Positions 48,106 to 60,653 of a stretch of DNA of 64,000 nucleotides are shown here, in pieces. The first letter of the stretch is position 1. Each line of letters starts with the position of its first letter. Under the pieces are notes generated by a model, which saw only the letters and a program-made list of their open reading frames with translations, did not search any database and was not told the DNA's origin. The DNA is from Cyanoderma ruficeps (Eukaryota > Chordata > Aves > Passeriformes > Timaliidae): assembly GCA_008694505.1 (NCBI GenBank), contig VZDJ01007754.1, positions 47,457,509 to 47,521,508 on the forward strand, written 5' to 3'. The position numbers and the translations under genes were made by a program.

Positions 48106-50458
48106 TGAAATCAGACCAACTTCAAGGGGCTGAAGTGGAAAAATAAGAGCATTCAGGGAGTTCAGGTATGTGTCAGACCACTTTAGTGAGGGACACATCA
48201 GGGAAGCTGCTCCTCATATGATAAATTCTCTGTTTTCTCCATCCAAAATAAACACCAGACCTTCTGACATCATGAACTCGAGGCACTGGCCCTGGCCAGG
48301 TGAGTTTAATCCCGTGGAGCATTTCTTCCCTGAATCAATTCTTTGGTTCCAGCAACACAGTGTGTGGAGCAGCAAAACGCAGACATTGAACTTGAAGACG
48401 ACAGATTATTTACAGAAAATGTGTGGGTGTGTGGCTGTGTGTGTTTGTCTGCAGTTTTTTGTGCTGCCGAAATGCCAGTGGCCATTTCACTGCATTTATA
48501 AACTTTGCAGAGCGTTTAAACCATCCACAGGAGAATATGGGGAGGTTTAAGAGTCAGCAAATTCATGACCTGCATGGTTCTGGATGTAGCTGGCATGGCT
48601 GATTCTCAGCCATTGTTAAATTAGCTTCCACAGTCAATACTGAAAAAAATACTCTTATTGCACCATTACTGTTTTCTTGGTTTTCACTTTTCGACTTCTT
48701 TGTTTTTTTCTAGAGCCTATTTTTCCCAAGAACCTCCAACCCACTTGAATTTCACAGAACTCTGATTGCCTCAAAAATATTTCAGGAGTTTTTGCTGTCA
48801 GCTTACATTTTTTAAGGGGTTGTATAATACATTTTCCCATCTTCTATGGCATCTTCAGAAAAACATGTCAGGAGAAACATACTTAACACAGTAGAATTTA
48901 ATTATGCATTAAAGTGCATCAAAATCCATGTTGGTCTGTGGACCAGAATAATGCTACAAGCATCTTCACAAAGATCTGCTGGATTTTGCCAATATATGTT
49001 TCTTAGAGTAGCCTGTGCTACTCCTTTGTTTTGGACATGCATGAAATCTTTATTTGTATTTCTTCAGTCACATTTACTCTGCCCAGCAATGTGATTTCAT
49101 GCATTTATCTCCAAGGTTATGATGAAAATCTGGCGACTGAAATATACCTAAGCACTTCCAGAACAACAGACATTATTTGAGCTTGATTGCATTTTCTTCT
49201 TCCCCTTACTTTAAAGATCTACTTGTTTTAGTGATCTGTGATTTTTTACTTCAGCGATAATGATTTATATTACAGAATCATTTACTGCCAGTAATGGATA
49301 TGTAGGTACTCACAATCCTTTTGATCATTCTAAGCTGAAGAAATCCTCCCAGTGGAATATCAGAAGGAAAAATCAAGTTCTAGTTTTCCATTAGTGCATC
49401 TGCCCTCACTAGGTGGTGGCCTGAGTTCAATTTATCTAATATTGTGCAGAAAATTCGTGGCCAAAGGCTGGGACCCTGAGTTTTGGTTTTCCACGTTGCC
49501 CACAGCAAGACTGTCCCATGGAAGGGTCCAAGGGTCATGTAGTTGTGTTATTTCACAAAACAGCTGTTTCAACAGGAAAATGTCCTTTATTTTTATGACT
49601 AAATGGGCCCAGTTTCTTAAGTGCAGAATGCCTTGTCTGCCCTTCTTTCCTCCCCAAGATGCTTTTAGGAAATGACTGCAAATTCTTGCAGAGCGATTAG
49701 AGAGTGACAGCTGCAGGAAACCTTCAGCTCTGCACAAAAATGATTGATGGTCAGTGGTGGACACCTGCATATTGTGCCCCTCTCGAAATGTATTCACTCC
49801 ATCTCAGGGGCCTTCATTTAATCTAAACTGCATTTTGCAAACTTGAGCACACCGCTCAAGCTGAAGGGAGGTAGGTTTGGTTTTTTTGACAGTATTCATT
49901 TGTGGGAATAGTGTATAACATGGAATGTGTATTACTAAAGCTGTCTCAAAGCAGAAAGATCTGGACATTTGCTGAGGATGAGATGTACTTCCAAAGCCCC
50001 GTTCCTTAAAATGCAGGTAAAAATAGCCAAGCTCTTCCCTCACAGACACCACTCAATTTGTTCACTCTCTGTGAAAGTCATTTGGTATTTCAGGGGCTGC
50101 AGAAGCTGCAACTTTTATCTCTGTTTGGAGAAGAAAATTTTATCTTCTGTCTCATTATCTTCCTTCCAAGTTCATAATTTTTTTTTCCCTGTGCCAGGCA
50201 ATGTTTGCAAAGCTTCCAGTCTCAAAAATTCCTTATCACTTTCACAGCGCTGTCGCTGTTTCAGGGTGTTTTTGCACTGACTCCACCAGGCTCTGCATCA
50301 GGCCAATTATGGCTATTTGTCAGTGCATCCAGGAGTTATATTGACCTGCATCATGCCAAATTTCATCAGTGTGTTTGCAATTCCCAAGCTTTTTTGGCAC
50401 GGCGAGCGCGTCACAGAGTTGGCGACGCTCAGAAATTGCAGTTTTGTGGTGCTAGGAA

Positions 50459-50533
<75 letters not shown>

Positions 50534-52755
50534 GTATTTCCTGTCTGCTAATGGGAAACATGAAGTTCTTTTCACGAATCCATGCTGTTCTGATGGGGGC
50601 ATTTGTCTCTTCCCCCCCCCCCAACAAAATGGATTTTCTGACATTTCTGTGACCTCTTAGAGAAAGAATTAGGTGCACAGTTACCAAGCAACAGAAAGTC
50701 AGGCAACACGCTTTCGAAGCCCTCTAATTGCCCATAATGGTGAGAGCAGCATCCACGTTCACAAAAGCTTCATATTCTTGGTACTTACTCTGCTGCAGGA
50801 ACTCATTTACCTTTTATTGCCAGTGTGGTGTGAAGCTGTAACCACCAAAGGAGGAGGTGGAAGTCTGAAGGCTCTGGAGCCTTGGAGCTGCTCTGCATAT
50901 AGAGGGCCATAAGGATTGTCATTTTCACAATTCATGCCTCACATTTCACTTATCCAGAATATTTTAAGTGCTTAACTCGCAAGAGAGAAGGCACATTCAT
51001 CTCTACAATACTAAAACCAAAGTGAACGCAAAAAAAAAACCCCAAAAAACTTACAGAGTCTTTCAAAGATTTAAATGAGAGACCAAAGAAAGGCTTTAAA
51101 GCACAATGTATTCTGACAACTTATCCTCTAAGGATTTAAAGTGACATGTTTCATGAGTCACACAATGAAATCTCTATGAAGGGTGGGGGAGAAATACATT
51201 AATACATGCTTGAGACTTTGGAGGATTTCGGGTTTTTTTCTCCTCCAGCTTGTACCCTGCATATGAGGAGTCAAACTGTCCCCTCCTTGCATGGCATATC
51301 TGGGACACCGAGTGCCACTCCTTCCTGAAGCTTTTCCAAGCTTTTCCATTTTATCCAACGACTGTGGCAATCTCCCATCCACTTTTCACAACCCACTTTC
51401 CTCAAGGGGGATTCAGGAAGGGTTTTCCTTCAGGTACTGAGGAAAAGTCTCCTCATGGAGACCATCATGAGGGCACAGTCCAAGACTTTGCCACTGGACA
51501 TTTTGGCTTCCCTGTGGAGGAGGGTGCTGGGACAAGTGACAGTCACTGACCCCACTCTCCTGCTGCTGTTCCTTGGGGAACAATCTCATTTCAAATCCTG
51601 GGTGGGAGAGGTGGTATGTCTGTGCTCTGGGTGTCAGTGATCTGCTTTCTCTCTCTCCAGCAAGTTTTTGTGATCAAAAAGGGATTCTTGGTACTTCTGT
51701 ATGTGCTTTCATTTATTTTCAAGCATGCACACATTGTACATTAGAAACAAATAAAGCTCTAGATCTTCCTTCTCATGCCATTTGCATTGCAGTTAACTCT
51801 GGCAAAGTTAGTAGATATTATATTGGCATAAATGAAGACAGGGCCAGAAACTTAAGCTTTTTGTCCCAAGACATATAGAAAGCTGCACTCTAAATTTGGC
51901 ACTCTGAGCAAGAAGGCACCTTGCACATGAGCTGTCCCCTCCAATATGTTTTTTTTTTTTCCTTTTGCTTCTGTCCTCCAGCAGAAATGAGGTTTAATGG
52001 AGAGGTATCATAGAGTGGAGGTGAAATGGCCAAGGGCTCAGCCACACAACCTGTCACATGCTGTAGCTCCAGCCCAGCAAAGCCCCTGGGCATCCCACAG
52101 CTCTCAGAGAGTCTCACAAAATGATACAAATCTTCAAAAATCAGCCATGGATTGCCAAGGAACACTCACAGAGGGTAGGTGGGGACTCAGAATTTTGAAC
52201 TTAGAGAGCATAAAAAGAAGCTGAGGTTAAAGTCTCTGCATGTACATGGATATTTGAGCAGTGTTTTTCTATTTAGGGACTTTTTACTTCAATGACTGTG
52301 CAATTACCACCATTTCCAGTCGAGTTACTTTGCAAATACTATGTAGCTTCTTGTATCTGTCTAATTAACTTGTCTCACTACTGTAAGTGGTATGTACCAC
52401 AATTTCCAGTGTGGAAAGAACTTCTTTGGAACCATGTTCTGATGATTCAAGAATATTCCTGCTATTTTGAGTTCTAAGGGTGGGCATTGTTTGGAGACAC
52501 AGAGTCTAGAGGCATGAGAGGAAAGTGAGAGTTATTGTGTTTGCCTAGTGCCCAAAACGAAGCCATTTTCCCTGGTTTTGGCTAGCCTGTTTTTAATAGG
52601 AACTGATCATAGTGTGAATTAGAATTTCCATTAGGAACTGCATGTTAGAAAGGCAGAAGTAGTTCTGGCTGAATTTGGACTTTTATCACTGTAGGGTCCC
52701 TTAGAGCATGTTTATGCTGAGTCTTGCTGTTAACACGGAAATATAAATGGTATCC
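48106..52755. other. Intergenic; large TAA microsatellite
   Basis: No gene is recognised. A possible conserved block at 50380-50458 adjoins the microsatellite at 50459-50531. A poly(C) run lies at 50614-50623 and a poly(T) run at 51948-51960. The rest is unique AT-rich sequence. Confidence 0.5.
50459..50531. repeat. (TAA)n microsatellite, about 24 uninterrupted units
   Basis: A perfect TAA run of about 72 bp. It is long and pure, so likely polymorphic. Translations of it (all Ile or all Tyr) are artefacts. Confidence 0.98.
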
Positions 52756-53055
52756 TGTCGCCCTGAATTTTCTGCCTTCTGTCTTTGTGTTGCAGATTCT
52801 CACGCAGCTTCATGCAAACAATGTGTATTTTTAGAATGTTTACATATTTCTCCTCTGAGAGAAGAAATGATTGATGGTGATGTCCACCATCCAGGTTAGA
52901 GAGGTGGCGACCTGTGTAGCCAATCTCTTGACCTTTGTACAAATGTATATAAATGGAGTCAGATTTTTGAATTAAAGAGTTCCCTTGAACTGCTGCTGGT
53001 GTGGCCTCATCTTTCTGTCCCTGAAGTTGGGACACTCCCAGCCTCAGCGATCACA
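52756..53055 (+). mobile_element. Solo LTR with 6-bp target duplication (ERVK-like)
   Basis: A 300-bp element starting TGTCGCCC and ending GCGATCACA, flanked by a perfect 6-bp duplication GTATCC (52750-52755 and 53056-53061). TATATAAAT (52946-52954) is followed by ATTAAA (52971-52976), then a pyrimidine-rich end, so the orientation is plus. A six-base duplication is typical of class II (alpha/beta-retrovirus-like, ERVK) elements. No internal region remains. Confidence 0.87.
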
Positions 53056-53069
53056 GTATCCTCTTACAG

Positions 53070-53261
53070 TTATACTAACCTCTTAAATCTTGCCCACCTT
53101 CCTATTATTATAAATTTAAGTATTAACAATGTAATCAGCACTACCCTTGGTAGATACATCAAGACATAAATACCAAGACTCCTCAGTATGATCCAGGTTG
53201 ACAGCTGGGAATAAGATTGGAAAAGCAAATTTGTTGTGGAAGACTGCCAAAAAGTTCCCAC
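53070..53261 (-). pseudogene. Short hydrophobic reading frame, possibly an env-like remnant
   Basis: The minus-strand frame of 63 codons has a hydrophobic span of about 30 residues followed by a basic tail. This is loosely like the membrane anchor and tail of a retroviral Env. There is no polypurine tract or LTR in the same orientation directly after it, and chance hydrophobicity of T-rich DNA is an equally good explanation. Confidence 0.2.
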
Positions 53262-53722
53262 ACCAATGGATATTTTTAAAATTTTTCTTTATTATTCCAA
53301 GGGTTGTGGAAGCAAAGGTGATGTCCAGAACATCTCAGCTGAATTTTGTGTAACACCCTGCTATCAGCAATAGTTGTCTCAGCATTTTGTTAGCAGAAGG
53401 CCGGGCAGATGTGGCTCTCTAGGAATGGTAAACCTTCACAGGAAACTTGGTTTAGAAAAAGGTTCATGTGCATGAGCATCTCTTGCAATACCCTAATGAA
53501 GGCTGAAGAAAATTCCTGATGAAAAAATTGCTATTGACTCCAGTGAGGGCAGTGAGAGAGTGAGAGAAAAGTGTAAAAGTTCATTACCCTCTGGAGAGAG
53601 ATGCCATGGTCCTCTCTAACTGGGCATGTTTTTGTTGGTATAAAGATACAGACCAGAAAAATAAGGGTTGTCTATTGGAAAGGAATGGAAGATTAATAAT
53701 AAGATTTTTCATTGCTCATTCT
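53262..53722. other. Intergenic between two solo LTRs
   Basis: AT-rich sequence, with nothing recognised. Confidence 0.5.
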
Positions 53723-53727
53723 TCTCC

Positions 53728-54257
53728 TGTAGTGGTTTGAAAACAAACCAAGTGAGAGGCTCCAAGTCAGAAAATATAATTTAATAAGAAGAAAGAAAAA
53801 AAGGTAGAATAAAAATAAATCCAATAATACAAAAGACCACTGACAGAGTCAGAAAACAACCTGATCCGGTGATGGAAGCAGTTCAGATGAGGTGATCTTC
53901 CTGAAGCAGTGATCCCGTACAAAGGTCTGGTAGCTCCGGTGCTCTGGGAAATCCAGTGGATTAGGGCTGCCCAAATCCCAGATTATATCCAGGTGAGAAT
54001 GCCTGGCTCCTCCCCCCTGGGCAGAGCATCTCACAATGGGATGGTGAGTGATGCAGAAGAGTCTTGATGGCCCATTAGCGAGAGATTGTCCCGGAGGCAG
54101 TTATCCATGAGTCATACAGCAAGGCACCTGATGGGCCATTGACAGAAGATAGCCCAGGGGGAGGGGTCTGGGAAACACTGCTCCAACAATTGGATTCAAC
54201 AGTTCATGAAGATGGTGATAGAATACTTTTACATATTCTATACTACAACCCAGGACA
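53728..54257 (-). mobile_element. Solo LTR with 5-bp target duplication (ERVL-like)
   Basis: A 530-bp element; on the minus strand it starts TGTCCTGGGTT at 54257 and ends CCACTACA at 53728. It is flanked by the perfect 5-bp duplication TCTCC (53723-53727 and 54258-54262). GATATAATC near 53980 and ATTAAA at 53785-53780 serve as TATA-like and polyadenylation signals in the right order. The TGTCCTGG start and 5-bp duplication fit the avian ERVL group. Confidence 0.88.
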
Positions 54258-54807
54258 TCTCCCCAGTCCAAAGGACACACACGTTCATACATGTAACCAT
54301 CCATATGTGTTCTGTCCAAACTCTTTTTGAAAGCTTTGTAAGCCTAAACCTCTTCTTTCTCTCTTTCTCTAAACATGCTGCAAGGAATAAGTCTGATTAT
54401 TTTTTTCTCTTCTTAGTGGTTAGCATTTGACTGCATAGCAGAATATGAACCATCTGCCATGAATTTTCTTTACTATCATTGCAGCTTTGATAAAGCCTCC
54501 AAAAAATTGGAACTTTAATCCCCCTCAGCTCACATCCCTGGACATTTATGCCAGAGGAAGGAATCTCTAGGGAGAAATTCCCTTTTCTGGGGCATGTGGG
54601 GGAAACAAGCAGCGCATCATTTGGAAACAAGCTGAGTTATCTGCAGTGTTAAACAATTCCTTTCTATGGGCAACAGTGGTTCACTCTGTCCTCACAGTGT
54701 TTTCAAAGAGGAGCAGGTCAGACCCTCAACTCCTTTGCTGCACAAATCCACCTGGGAAGTTTTCTAGCTCTGTCTCCCACCTCAGGGACTTTTGGCCCTG
54801 ATCTAGA

Positions 54808-54898
54808 GACACCTCCTTTTTTTTTTTTCTTTTTCCCTTTTTTAATATTTCTTCTTTTCTTTTTCTTTTTTTTTTTTCTTTTTCTTTTTTTTCCCCCC
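54808..54898. repeat. Polypyrimidine (TTTTC)n-rich tract
   Basis: About 90 bp almost free of purines, T with scattered C, ending in CCCCCC. Confidence 0.95.
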
Positions 54899-57117
54899 CT
54901 GTATTCAGGGTGGAATCGAGAGCTGTCAGTAGAGAAAAATATGAAAATATCTGTCATTCTCAGATTCCAATCTCCTTTCTGCTGATGGCACTTCTGGATT
55001 CTGGACTAGCAGCCCTCAGCATCTCACCCTCTGCAGACTTCTTCTCTAGCTCTCAAAAATAGAAAATTGCTCTGGGATTTTTTTTTCCTGGAAGGCACCA
55101 TGAGTTTGCAAAAATGATTGCTGCGGAGAACCTCAACTGAATAGCAACCCTTATGAGTGTGCTCAAGAAAAACCACTCCTACCTTGCTGTGGAGTGTAAC
55201 CATTGCTGTATTTTATTTATTTCGTGAGCACCGTGCAATATTACAGGCACAGATTAGTCAGTCAAGTCAGATGTAGGTGGCTGGGGCTTTTGGCACTTGT
55301 TATGCAAGTAGCAAACAGCAGTAGTAACTCACTCCTAAAGGTAATGACAACATATATCTGCTGCCTTATTTTGTGTGCTCAGTCTGCTCCTGGGAGCTGT
55401 CTGCACCTTGGGGTGAGTGTCAGGGGAAGACTTACTAGTTCCAGCCATGCACATGTAATATTAAAAAGCCAGGGAGCTGTGGCTGGCATCTCCCTGCTCA
55501 CTGTCAGACCCTCCTCCCGAATGCAGTGAGAGCCATTTCACAGCAAGGAATGGCCTTGTTTTCCAGCTTGGAGCACGGCAGCAACACAGCTGTGACTGAT
55601 TTCTGCCTGCCTTCATCTGCTGGGCTCCAAAACTGTCCCACCCTCACCCTTGGATGTCTGGGTCCTGCCACAGATCATCTTGGATCTGCTCCTAATCCTT
55701 CAGGGACCAGCTCATGAGTGATTTCTGGCTCTCACAGACCCACTCCTGGAGGTGATCCTGGGAAGGGGGTTTGAGCAGGGCTTCAGAGAAGCTGAGGCAG
55801 CAGGGGACTGGCTGAGGTGCTCACAGCTGCTTCAGTCCCTGCAGTGAGGAGCTGGCCCTGGAGCTGCTCCCCGTGGGCTCTGCAGAGCTGGGGTGTGTGC
55901 TCAGCACAGTGCTGGGCTCTGGGTGCCTTTGTGGAGCTGTCTGGAACATCCAGCTGGAAACGGGAGCTTTAAAAGGGAGCACTGTGGGTTTGATGACCCC
56001 AGGTGTCCCCATTCCTGGTGGGGACACAGGGCCTGCAGTGATGGAGGACTGGCCTCTTCAAGGGGACTGACACCATTTCCTAGAAACAGTTTTGTTTTAA
56101 AAAATGAAAGCTGTCCCTTCAGCCAGGATGAATGGAGATGAAGGGAAAGATTTTTGTGTTGGAGAGAAACATTCTACAAAGTCTCCATTTCCGAATTATT
56201 TTCAGCTTTGGCAACCAAGAGGCTGGGTCAGCAGAGTCAGAGCAGAAATAAAATGGGAGAAAAATCTCAAACTGAGGAACCTTTCCAAAATATCAAACTG
56301 AGGAGCCTTTTTTTTCCCCTTCTGAACCTCCCCTACTCAGGCAGATGTGGTTCTGTTTAGCTTTTTCTTTTTACATTTTTTTCCCTGAAAAACTTCACAT
56401 GAAAAGAGTTAAGCAGCCATCTTTCATGACTTTGACTTGGTTTGTCCTCAGTGCTTTTGTCTCCTCACTTCAGATCCTCACCAGTCATCCCTGTGTACTC
56501 CCTGCATGGGCTCAGCATCCCTGTCTGGGGACTGGATTAGCAGGGCATTTGCTGCAGACCAGGCTTCCAACCTTTCAGGAACATCCCTCACTCAGTTTCC
56601 AAGCTCAGCTGGGGTGCAGAGTGCCCAGCCCTGTGAGTAGGGCAGCTCCACTCCTTCTCACTATATTATTTTTCCTGAGGAGAGTTGTTCCAAACCTCCA
56701 TGGGTGACAGCTTTGCTGTCCCTCAGAGGTGACCTTCAGTGCAGGTTTGGCTCGGGGTGGTAATTTTTGTGCACAAGCTCTTGGAGAGTGCAAGCTGTCA
56801 CAGGGTGACCAGGTTGCAAACTCCTGGGTGCTCCAAATTAGTTTTTAACACTTCAGACAGACTCTTCAGGTGCTTCACTCAGCTGTTACCTCCATCTCTG
56901 GAATGCTTTGCCAACAGAAAGTAAGATCCTCTAAATAACCTTTTCCTCATCTCCTTAGTTAGAAGGAAGGCCCTTTAACTAAGAGAAAATGCAAGTGTCA
57001 TTTCTGATGTAAACATGTTCACTTTCTGGATCTGCTTTTACAGTTTGGATGCATCTTATTGTCCTGTTTACCCACAAATGAGAATGAGGCCAAATCCAAT
57101 CCTTTTCAGAAGCAACA

Positions 57118-57156
57118 CGGGTTTGATTTTCGGGTTTGATTTTCAGGTTTGATTTT
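57118..57156. repeat. Three 13-bp tandem units
   Basis: CGGGTTTGATTTT occurs twice, then CAGGTTTGATTTT. Confidence 0.93.
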
Positions 57157-58439
57157 CAGGCTCACAATGACCTGTGAATGCTCAGACTTGGTGGAAGCTG
57201 GGAACACTTTGTAGGAAGGAGATTCTGCACAGCTCATTCCTCCTGAAGGCAGGGGTATGATCTGTTATAGTCTGTTCTTGGTCTGTGGCAGAAATGAGTG
57301 GTTTGATCCAGCTTCTGACCAGCCATTTCATTTTATCCAAGAGAGATGCAATGGTTACTTCTTGTTTTCCCCACAGCAGGGAAGGTTGGGGCAGTGCCCA
57401 CTTTGCAGTTGGGTGGGAGAATGCAGGATACTGCAGGAACAGGGACAGGCAGGAACCTTGTCAGCAGCCTCCAAACCTGCCCACAGCCCAGTGGGAACGT
57501 GGTATTTTACATCAGAGGAGAACCAAGGCTGGAAAGCCCTGACTAAAGGCAGCTCTTGCAACCTGCTTTCCCAGGAGTGTGTGCTGAGTCCTGTCCTGCT
57601 CAGAGAGCTCGCAGTGATCACATAATGGAAGCTATGCATGAATACAGAACTGGATTTATAGCTTCACATAGTTCCCTTTTGTCTGATGTTTTTTTAAAAG
57701 TGTTTGGTTGAGCAATGCAACGTTTTAAATGTAGTCCTTTGAAAGAGAATCCTGGAAGATTGAAACAAAATCACATGAGATCTTAGTGAGTCCTTTGTGC
57801 CAGTTGCCATTAGATTCCCAGTTCAGGTCTCAACCACATAAGCCCCATGAATGTCAGGGAGCAGTGACTGCTTTTTCTTCTATCTATTATCCACAGAAAA
57901 AAGTCTGGAGGACAGTCATTGCTGTGGGGTCATACAATGTTTTCTAGCTAGAAATGTTTGAAGGATATTTCTTAGATTTTATTTGTGACTTTGGGGAGTG
58001 TGGTCACTTAGAGATGTCACTGTCAGGGACATAAACTTCATACACTCATGCAGAAAGACAGGATGAGTCATTGGTGGAGACCTGAATCTGCCACCTTACA
58101 GCTGAAATCATAATTTCACATCTGCAGGGAGTGAAATATTCAATTGGCAAATGATCCCACATCTGAAATGGGCAAAACATTCTATTGGCCTGCTTCTCTT
58201 GTGAAGGCTTGAGACAGTCTTTGTCCCTAGACTGGAATCATACACAGGCAAGGAATTCCCCTGGAATTTTGAAATTCTGTTTGTCTGGAATTTCTAGTCA
58301 GTAGTACCCTTTTCTTCAAACAGGAGCTGACATTTCAGCATGTCCTGGATATTGGCATGGCCAGTGAATGGAGCCCCCAGGAAAAATGGAGAGAGGCTCC
58401 TTGCAAGGGCCTGGAGTGACAGAAAAAGGGGAAATAAAC

Positions 58440-58951
58440 AATAGAATCATGGAATCACAGAATGGTTTGTGTTGGAAGGGATCTTAAAGATCATGCAGTT
58501 CCAACCCCCTGCTGTGGGCAGGGACACCTTCCACAAGACCAGGTTGTTCAGGGCCTCACCCAATGTAGACTTGAACATTTTCAGGGATGAGGCATCCACA
58601 GCTTATTTGGGCAGCCTGTGCTAGGGCCTCACCACCCTCAACAGGGAAGATTTTTTTCCTGATAGCTAATATAAATCTACTCTCTTTCAGGGTGGAGCCA
58701 TTCCCCCTTGTCCTGTCCCTGCAGCCCTTGGGAATTGTCTCCCTCCAGGTTTCCTGGGGCTCCTTCAGGCCCTGCAAGGCCACCCTGAGCTCAGCCCAAA
58801 GCTTCTCCTGTCCAGGCTGAACAATCCCAGCTGTGCCAGCCTTTCCTCCCAGCAGAGCTGCTCCATCCCTCTGCTCATCCTGGAGCCTCCTCTGGACTCT
58901 CTGCAGCAGCTCCACGTCCTCCCTGTGCTGGGACCCTGGAGCTCTGCAGCT
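58440..58951 (-). mobile_element. CR1 LINE 3' region, about 510 bp
   Basis: AATGGTTTGTGTTGGAAGGG, AGTTCCAACCCCCTGCTGTG, AGATTTTTTTCCTGATAGCT, CATTCCCCCTTGTCCTGTCC, GCTGAACAATCCCAGCTGTG and CTCTGCAGCAGCTCCACGTC form a long, nearly collinear complement of the CR1 3' UTR. This is one of the best-preserved copies in the window. Confidence 0.95.
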
Positions 58952-60079
58952 GATATCTGTTTGCTGTGTCATACTACAAATACAATAAATATCTGACCAA
59001 GCAAGAGTTATTTGTTCCTGCCCCTGGTAAATGGATGTCAGGGTTTCCAACAGCTTCCTGGAATGAGCATACACTAATAACAAGAGCGAGTATGGGAACA
59101 GAAATTCAAGGAAATGCAAAAGAATTCCAAGCAATGTAATTCAAAGGTTGGGAATGAAACCAGTCTGTGAGATCTGTGGGCTGATGGGGATGGGCACTGC
59201 ACAGGCTCCTGGCTTGCCCACTGGCACTGACGCTGATTTGGGGTGAGGGAAATTTGGTCCAGCGCCTTAAAGGTCTAATGACATCTCCTGCTGTCCCAGC
59301 TAATAAACAAGAGAGGTGTGGACTGGCTGTGTGCTGATTGCAGTTTATGAAATGAACAGCAGGTGGGAGAGAAGCAATAGGCATCCTCCTGGACCTCCAG
59401 CTGACAATGCCACAGCTGACAGTGTGTAGCTTCCTGGACCCAAAATCAAACCTTTTACACCAGGCACCTTGGAAACGGGGAGGGGTGGGAAGGAGCAGAG
59501 TGGTGGGGTGGAGGAAAGGGGAAGGTGGAATAATGGGATTTGTGTACGGGATTATTTTTGGTTTCGCTCTCTTTGGTCCTTCTTTTCCCATTTCATACTC
59601 ATATTTCTCTGTTGCCTGACAGTTTTGTCGTCTGTCGGCCTTTCCCAAGCAGCCTGCCTCCAGATGATATCTGCCTACCTTGGTGGCAGGCACCTCCCTC
59701 AGTATTCATCTGCCTCTTGCCTCCTGCCTTTATGTTTTGTCAATCTGTTTATTTCAAATCCGTTTCTCTGTGCCCCATCTTGCTCCTGTCCTTACGCCTA
59801 TCCATCCATCTCCATTAAAATCTGAATATTGAATATCAATAAAAATAACGCAGCCTGTTTGGGGAGGAGGTGGTTTGTGCGATGCTTTACGACTGGCTGT
59901 TGATTTGTGGTCAAACTCCACGGCCATAAAAGGGCTGTGCATCAGGCACACGACATAAAATGCACACATCAGCAATTAAAATCAGCTGTATTATCTGGGC
60001 ACCCAGCAGGGCTGCCTAGTTAAGGCCCTGCCAATGTTTTGATGATTACAACTCTGTACAAGGATTCACGCTGTTCCTC
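58952..60079. other. Intergenic; nothing identified
   Basis: Unique sequence, with no recognised exon or repeat. Confidence 0.5.
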
Positions 60080-60560
60080 CCTCCTCACCCCCACCTCTGA
60101 TTCCTGACCCTTCCTCTCTTTCCGTGTGTCTCACCGCTGGCCCCGTGCTTGGATTCTCCCCTGCACCGTGGAGCTTTCCTCGAGATTTCCTTCCCTCCCT
60201 CCAAGTCACCGCGGTGCGATGCAAAATTCCCTCTCTTCTCCCTAAGCACCGACTGCGTCTCTGCACTCGGGGATTCCTGCCGGCAGCGATGTTTTCCTGT
60301 CGATCCCAAGCCTGCCCCGTCCCGCTGGACCCGCGGCTTGTCCCTCTGGCTCTGTCCTTGCCTGTGCTCAGCCCCTCCCTTGCAGGGCGAGGCGTTCCCA
60401 TCACCTGAGGCTGCAGGAAGGGAGGATCGGGAATTGTGCGGGGCTGCAGCAGGAGCCCCGGCTGTGCCGGCACGGAGAGGATGCAGCTTTTCTCCTCCTC
60501 CATCACCTTCACGGCCGCTGGACGTTCCCACATCCCTCCTCTCGGTGTGCCCCAGCCTTT
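60080..60560. promoter_or_regulatory. Small CpG island, possible promoter of unknown transcript
   Basis: GC-rich, with frequent CpG (CACCGCGGTGCGATGC, CTGCCGGCAGCGATG, GGACCCGCGGCTTG, GGGCGAGGCGTTCC), in contrast to its flanks. Overlapping long frames on both strands are typical of CpG islands and resemble no known protein. It is 95 bp below a probable LTR. In other vertebrates DSCAM lies on this side of BACE2, but I see no DSCAM first exon here. Confidence 0.45.
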
Positions 60561-60653
60561 CTCCCTGCTGCATCTGGCTCCCTCTCACAGATTCTTTTTC
60601 CATGCCCTTTCAGTCTCCTTGGGTATTGAGCTCCACCACGGGAATGTTCCTTG

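Larger units (their letters stand above)
54263..58439. other. Intergenic; no gene seen
   Basis: Contains the pyrimidine tract 54808-54898 and a 13-bp tandem repeat at 57118-57156. The block 55520-56070 is GC-richer with frequent open frames but no family resemblance or splice pattern I can defend. Confidence 0.5.

Noticed and set aside
47469..48146. 225-codon Pro-rich frame
   Set aside because: It is the complement of a CR1 3' region; the related CR1 at 15066 yields the same translation.
50205..50687. Frames containing long Ile or Tyr runs
   Set aside because: They are translations of the (TAA)n microsatellite.
54718..54957. Lys-rich frame resembling a basic nuclear protein
   Set aside because: It is the complement of a polypyrimidine tract.
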